DNA from: an uncultured Porphyromonas sp.
GTDB lineage: Bacteria > Bacteroidota > Bacteroidia > Bacteroidales > Porphyromonadaceae
Reading direction: 5' to 3'
Length of the DNA stretch: 7,098 bases
Assembly: GCA_945867245.1 (NCBI GenBank)
Contig: CAMBHQ010000046.1
Span: forward strand, 1-7,098
In this document: piece by piece, positions 5,930-7,098 of the stretch
Numbering within the stretch: the first letter of the stretch is position 1
Layout of the letters: every line of letters starts with the position of its first letter
Translations under genes and position numbers: made by a program
The notes under the pieces: model-generated
Database searches by the model: none
What the model was told of the DNA's origin: nothing
Seen by the model: the letters and a program-made list of their open reading frames with translations, nothing else

Positions 5930-6838
5930 ATGCTCAAAATACAACTAATACATACACCACCTATGCAATCAATTATAAAACTTGGTGCTCAAATATTTAA
6001 GAAATATCCAAAGATTATTTGGGGGCTACGCTTCTACAAAAGGGCTCGACGTCCTATGAACCTAACAACTCCATCAACGCTCTATGAGAAAATGATACAA
6101 AATTACCTCAGAGCTGACCATTAGAAACTCGCATGCCTAGCAGATAAGTATGAAGTCCGTCAATATGTAACAGATAAAATTGGAGCAAAGTACTTAAACG
6201 AATTGTATGGTGTCTATGAGCAACCTCTCGAGATAGAGTTTGATAAGCTCCCCCAATCTTTTGTATTAAAAACTACCAATGGATGTGCCACTAATATAAT
6301 TGTACCAGATAAAAGAAGGATCTCCCCCCCTGAAATTATCGAAAAACTCTCAGACTGGCTTAATGCTCCTTACGGAGAACTGACTGGCCAAATACACTAC
6401 ACCAAAATTAAACCACGGGTTATTTCAGAATGCTTTCTAAAACAGAACAGCACTAGCACAGCTCTTGTTGACTATAAGTTTTACTGTATCTATGGTCGAG
6501 TCGAGTTTATGTTAGCTTGTCTAAATCGAGAGAGTGGCACACATGTCTATGATGCTATCATCTGTAATCGACAAGGGGAATTTTGTCCAGAATACTCAAC
6601 ACACCGACTAGGCGAAGAGTTTCAGTATCAAATACCTGTCAGTTTTAGAGAGATGCTCAACTTATCAGAACTCTTAGCTAACGGCTTCCCCTTTGTTCGT
6701 GTCGACTTCTTCGAAGTAGAGGGGCATCCTATTTTTGGAGAGATGACCTTTACTCCTGGGCTCGATTACCATCCTTCAGCATTTGAGCAAGCAATGCTTC
6801 ATATATGGGAAGAACGAGAAAAAACGAATTATTCATGA
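5930..6838 (+). pseudogene. TupA-like ATP-grasp polysaccharide protein, interrupted by an in-frame TAG
   Basis: One reading frame of 302 codons runs from ATG 5930 to TGA 6836 and is broken only by TAG at 6122-6124 (codon 65). The parts before and after the stop are collinear with the TupA-like ATP-grasp family. Upstream are the basic N-terminus and RRPMNLTTPSTLYEKM. Directly after the stop come KLACLADKYEVRQYVTDKIG, then FDKLPQSFVLKTTNG with the presumed ATP-binding lysine, DYKFYCIYG, and a C-terminal FPFVRVDFFEV followed by GEMTFTPG, the metal/ATP-binding end. TupA was named from teichuronic acid synthesis; related genes are common in capsule clusters, but the reaction is poorly defined. The length with the stop ignored suits the family. 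No ATG lies just after the stop; TTG 6203 falls inside a conserved block, so reinitiation would give a damaged protein. Options are a recent pseudogene, TAG readthrough, or a base error. Code reassignment is unlikely because the preceding gene ends in TAG. Other oddities: the nucleotide loop reads NGCAT, and a C7 run lies at 6324-6330. Confidence 0.8.
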
Positions 6839-6873
6839 CCCATCAGACCGCTCTTTTCTCTATTTGCAACATA

Positions 6874-6883
6874 ATAATATTAT
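6874..6883. other. AT-only perfect palindrome in the gap before wecG
   Basis: ATAATATTAT is a perfect 10-bp palindrome in the 60-bp gap (6839-6898), which is wider than the junctions between the preceding five genes. A nearby CTATTTGC resembles, but does not match, the TAnnTTTG promoter element. Such short AT palindromes arise easily by chance; no terminator hairpin is seen. Confidence 0.2.
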
Positions 6884-6898
6884 AGCACAACTTATCTG

Positions 6899-7098
6899 AT
6901 GAATAAAGTTAGTCTTTCAGGGGTTGATGTGTATCCTTTTACTTCCCCCGATGAGTTAATGGAATACGTGGAATGTAATCCAGGCATACTAGTAGCGGTA
7001 AATGCAGAGAAGATACTGCATGCTACAGAACAGACGAAAGAGATAATCAATAACGGAATTGGTTATTGCGATGGTTGCGGTGCCGTATATGCAATGCG
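6899..7098 (+). CDS. wecG: WecG/TagA/CpsF-family (GT26) glycosyltransferase, probable UDP-ManNAcA transferase (3' end beyond window)
   Basis: ATG 6899 opens 66 complete codons that run off the window; the full family is about 240-250 residues, so roughly a quarter is visible. Residues 31-40 (LVAVNAEKIL) match the WecG-type LVAINAEKML block closely, and residues 47-64 (KEIINN, then GIGYCDGCGAVY) match the following conserved helix and DGxxxV segment, with D58 at the position of the aspartate proposed as catalytic in TagA enzymes. WecG transfers ManNAcA from UDP-ManNAcA to undecaprenyl-PP-GlcNAc at the inner face of the membrane. Having WecC at the start of the same cluster to make UDP-ManNAcA supports this over TagA (ManNAc transfer), though related bacterial enzymes use other sugars. 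Cys57 and Cys60 around the aspartate are unusual compared with the isoleucine or alanine-rich forms I recall. It starts 60 bp after the broken ATP-grasp gene. Confidence 0.82.
   Translation, partial: MNKVSLSGVDVYPFTSPDELMEYVECNPGILVAVNAEKILHATEQTKEIINNGIGYCDGCGAVYAM

Noticed and set aside
6122..6124. Stop-codon reassignment (TAG read as an amino acid throughout)
   Set aside because: The GT4 gene ends at TAG 5926-5928 right before the next ATG, at the expected family length, so TAG works as a stop here.
6203..6838. Treating the 211-residue part as an independent gene starting at TTG 6203
   Set aside because: The TTG encodes a leucine within a conserved family block (NELYGVYE). Conserved in-frame sequence extends upstream to the TAG, so this is the second part of an interrupted gene.

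Overview
The window looks like part of a surface-polysaccharide (capsule, O-antigen or ECA-like glycan) biosynthesis cluster from a member of the Bacteroidota. Three things point to Bacteroidales, perhaps a Porphyromonas-like organism. A TAnnTTTG-type promoter element (TACCTTTG, 476-483) lies upstream of the operon. Most genes lack a clear Shine-Dalgarno sequence. The divergent flanking gene encodes a short-signal lipoprotein whose N-terminus resembles Bacteroidales L,D-transpeptidase lipoproteins. The genus is an inference; there is no rRNA or other marker in the window.

Layout: (1) 1-355, minus strand: the N-terminal 118 residues of a lipoprotein gene that runs off the left edge. (2) 356-548: a divergent intergenic/leader region with the promoter, a 10-bp direct repeat (TTCCCGTTCC twice, 15 bp apart) and a Shine-Dalgarno-like box. 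(3) 549-6838, plus strand: a tightly packed run of wecC (UDP-ManNAc dehydrogenase), a Wzx flippase, a Wzy-like polytopic membrane protein, a left-handed beta-helix acetyltransferase, a GT4 glycosyltransferase, and a TupA-like ATP-grasp gene split by one in-frame TAG. The wzx/wzy and acetyltransferase/GT4 pairs overlap by ATGA, and the other two junctions have 1-2 bp gaps. (4) 6839-6898: a 60-bp AT-rich gap. (5) 6899 to the right edge: the first 66 codons of a WecG-type (GT26) glycosyltransferase.

Pathway reading (inference): WecC would oxidise UDP-ManNAc to UDP-ManNAcA, and WecG would transfer ManNAcA to an undecaprenyl-PP-linked acceptor. The GT4 enzyme would add another sugar, the hexapeptide enzyme would O- or N-acylate the unit, Wzx would flip it and the Wzy-like protein would polymerise it. 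A ManNAcA-containing glycan related to enterobacterial common antigen in its first steps is therefore likely. WecB (the UDP-GlcNAc 2-epimerase), an initiating phosphoglycosyltransferase and export genes are not in the window.

The most notable oddities are the amber codon inside the otherwise intact ATP-grasp gene, an A8 tract in slippery register 17 bp before the wzy start that would fuse Wzx to Wzy after a -1 shift, and a marked fall in G+C in the middle of the cluster. I see no mobile element, tRNA, rRNA, CRISPR array or convincing terminator. I see standard cell-surface glycan genes and no clear new system; the findings below are graded accordingly.
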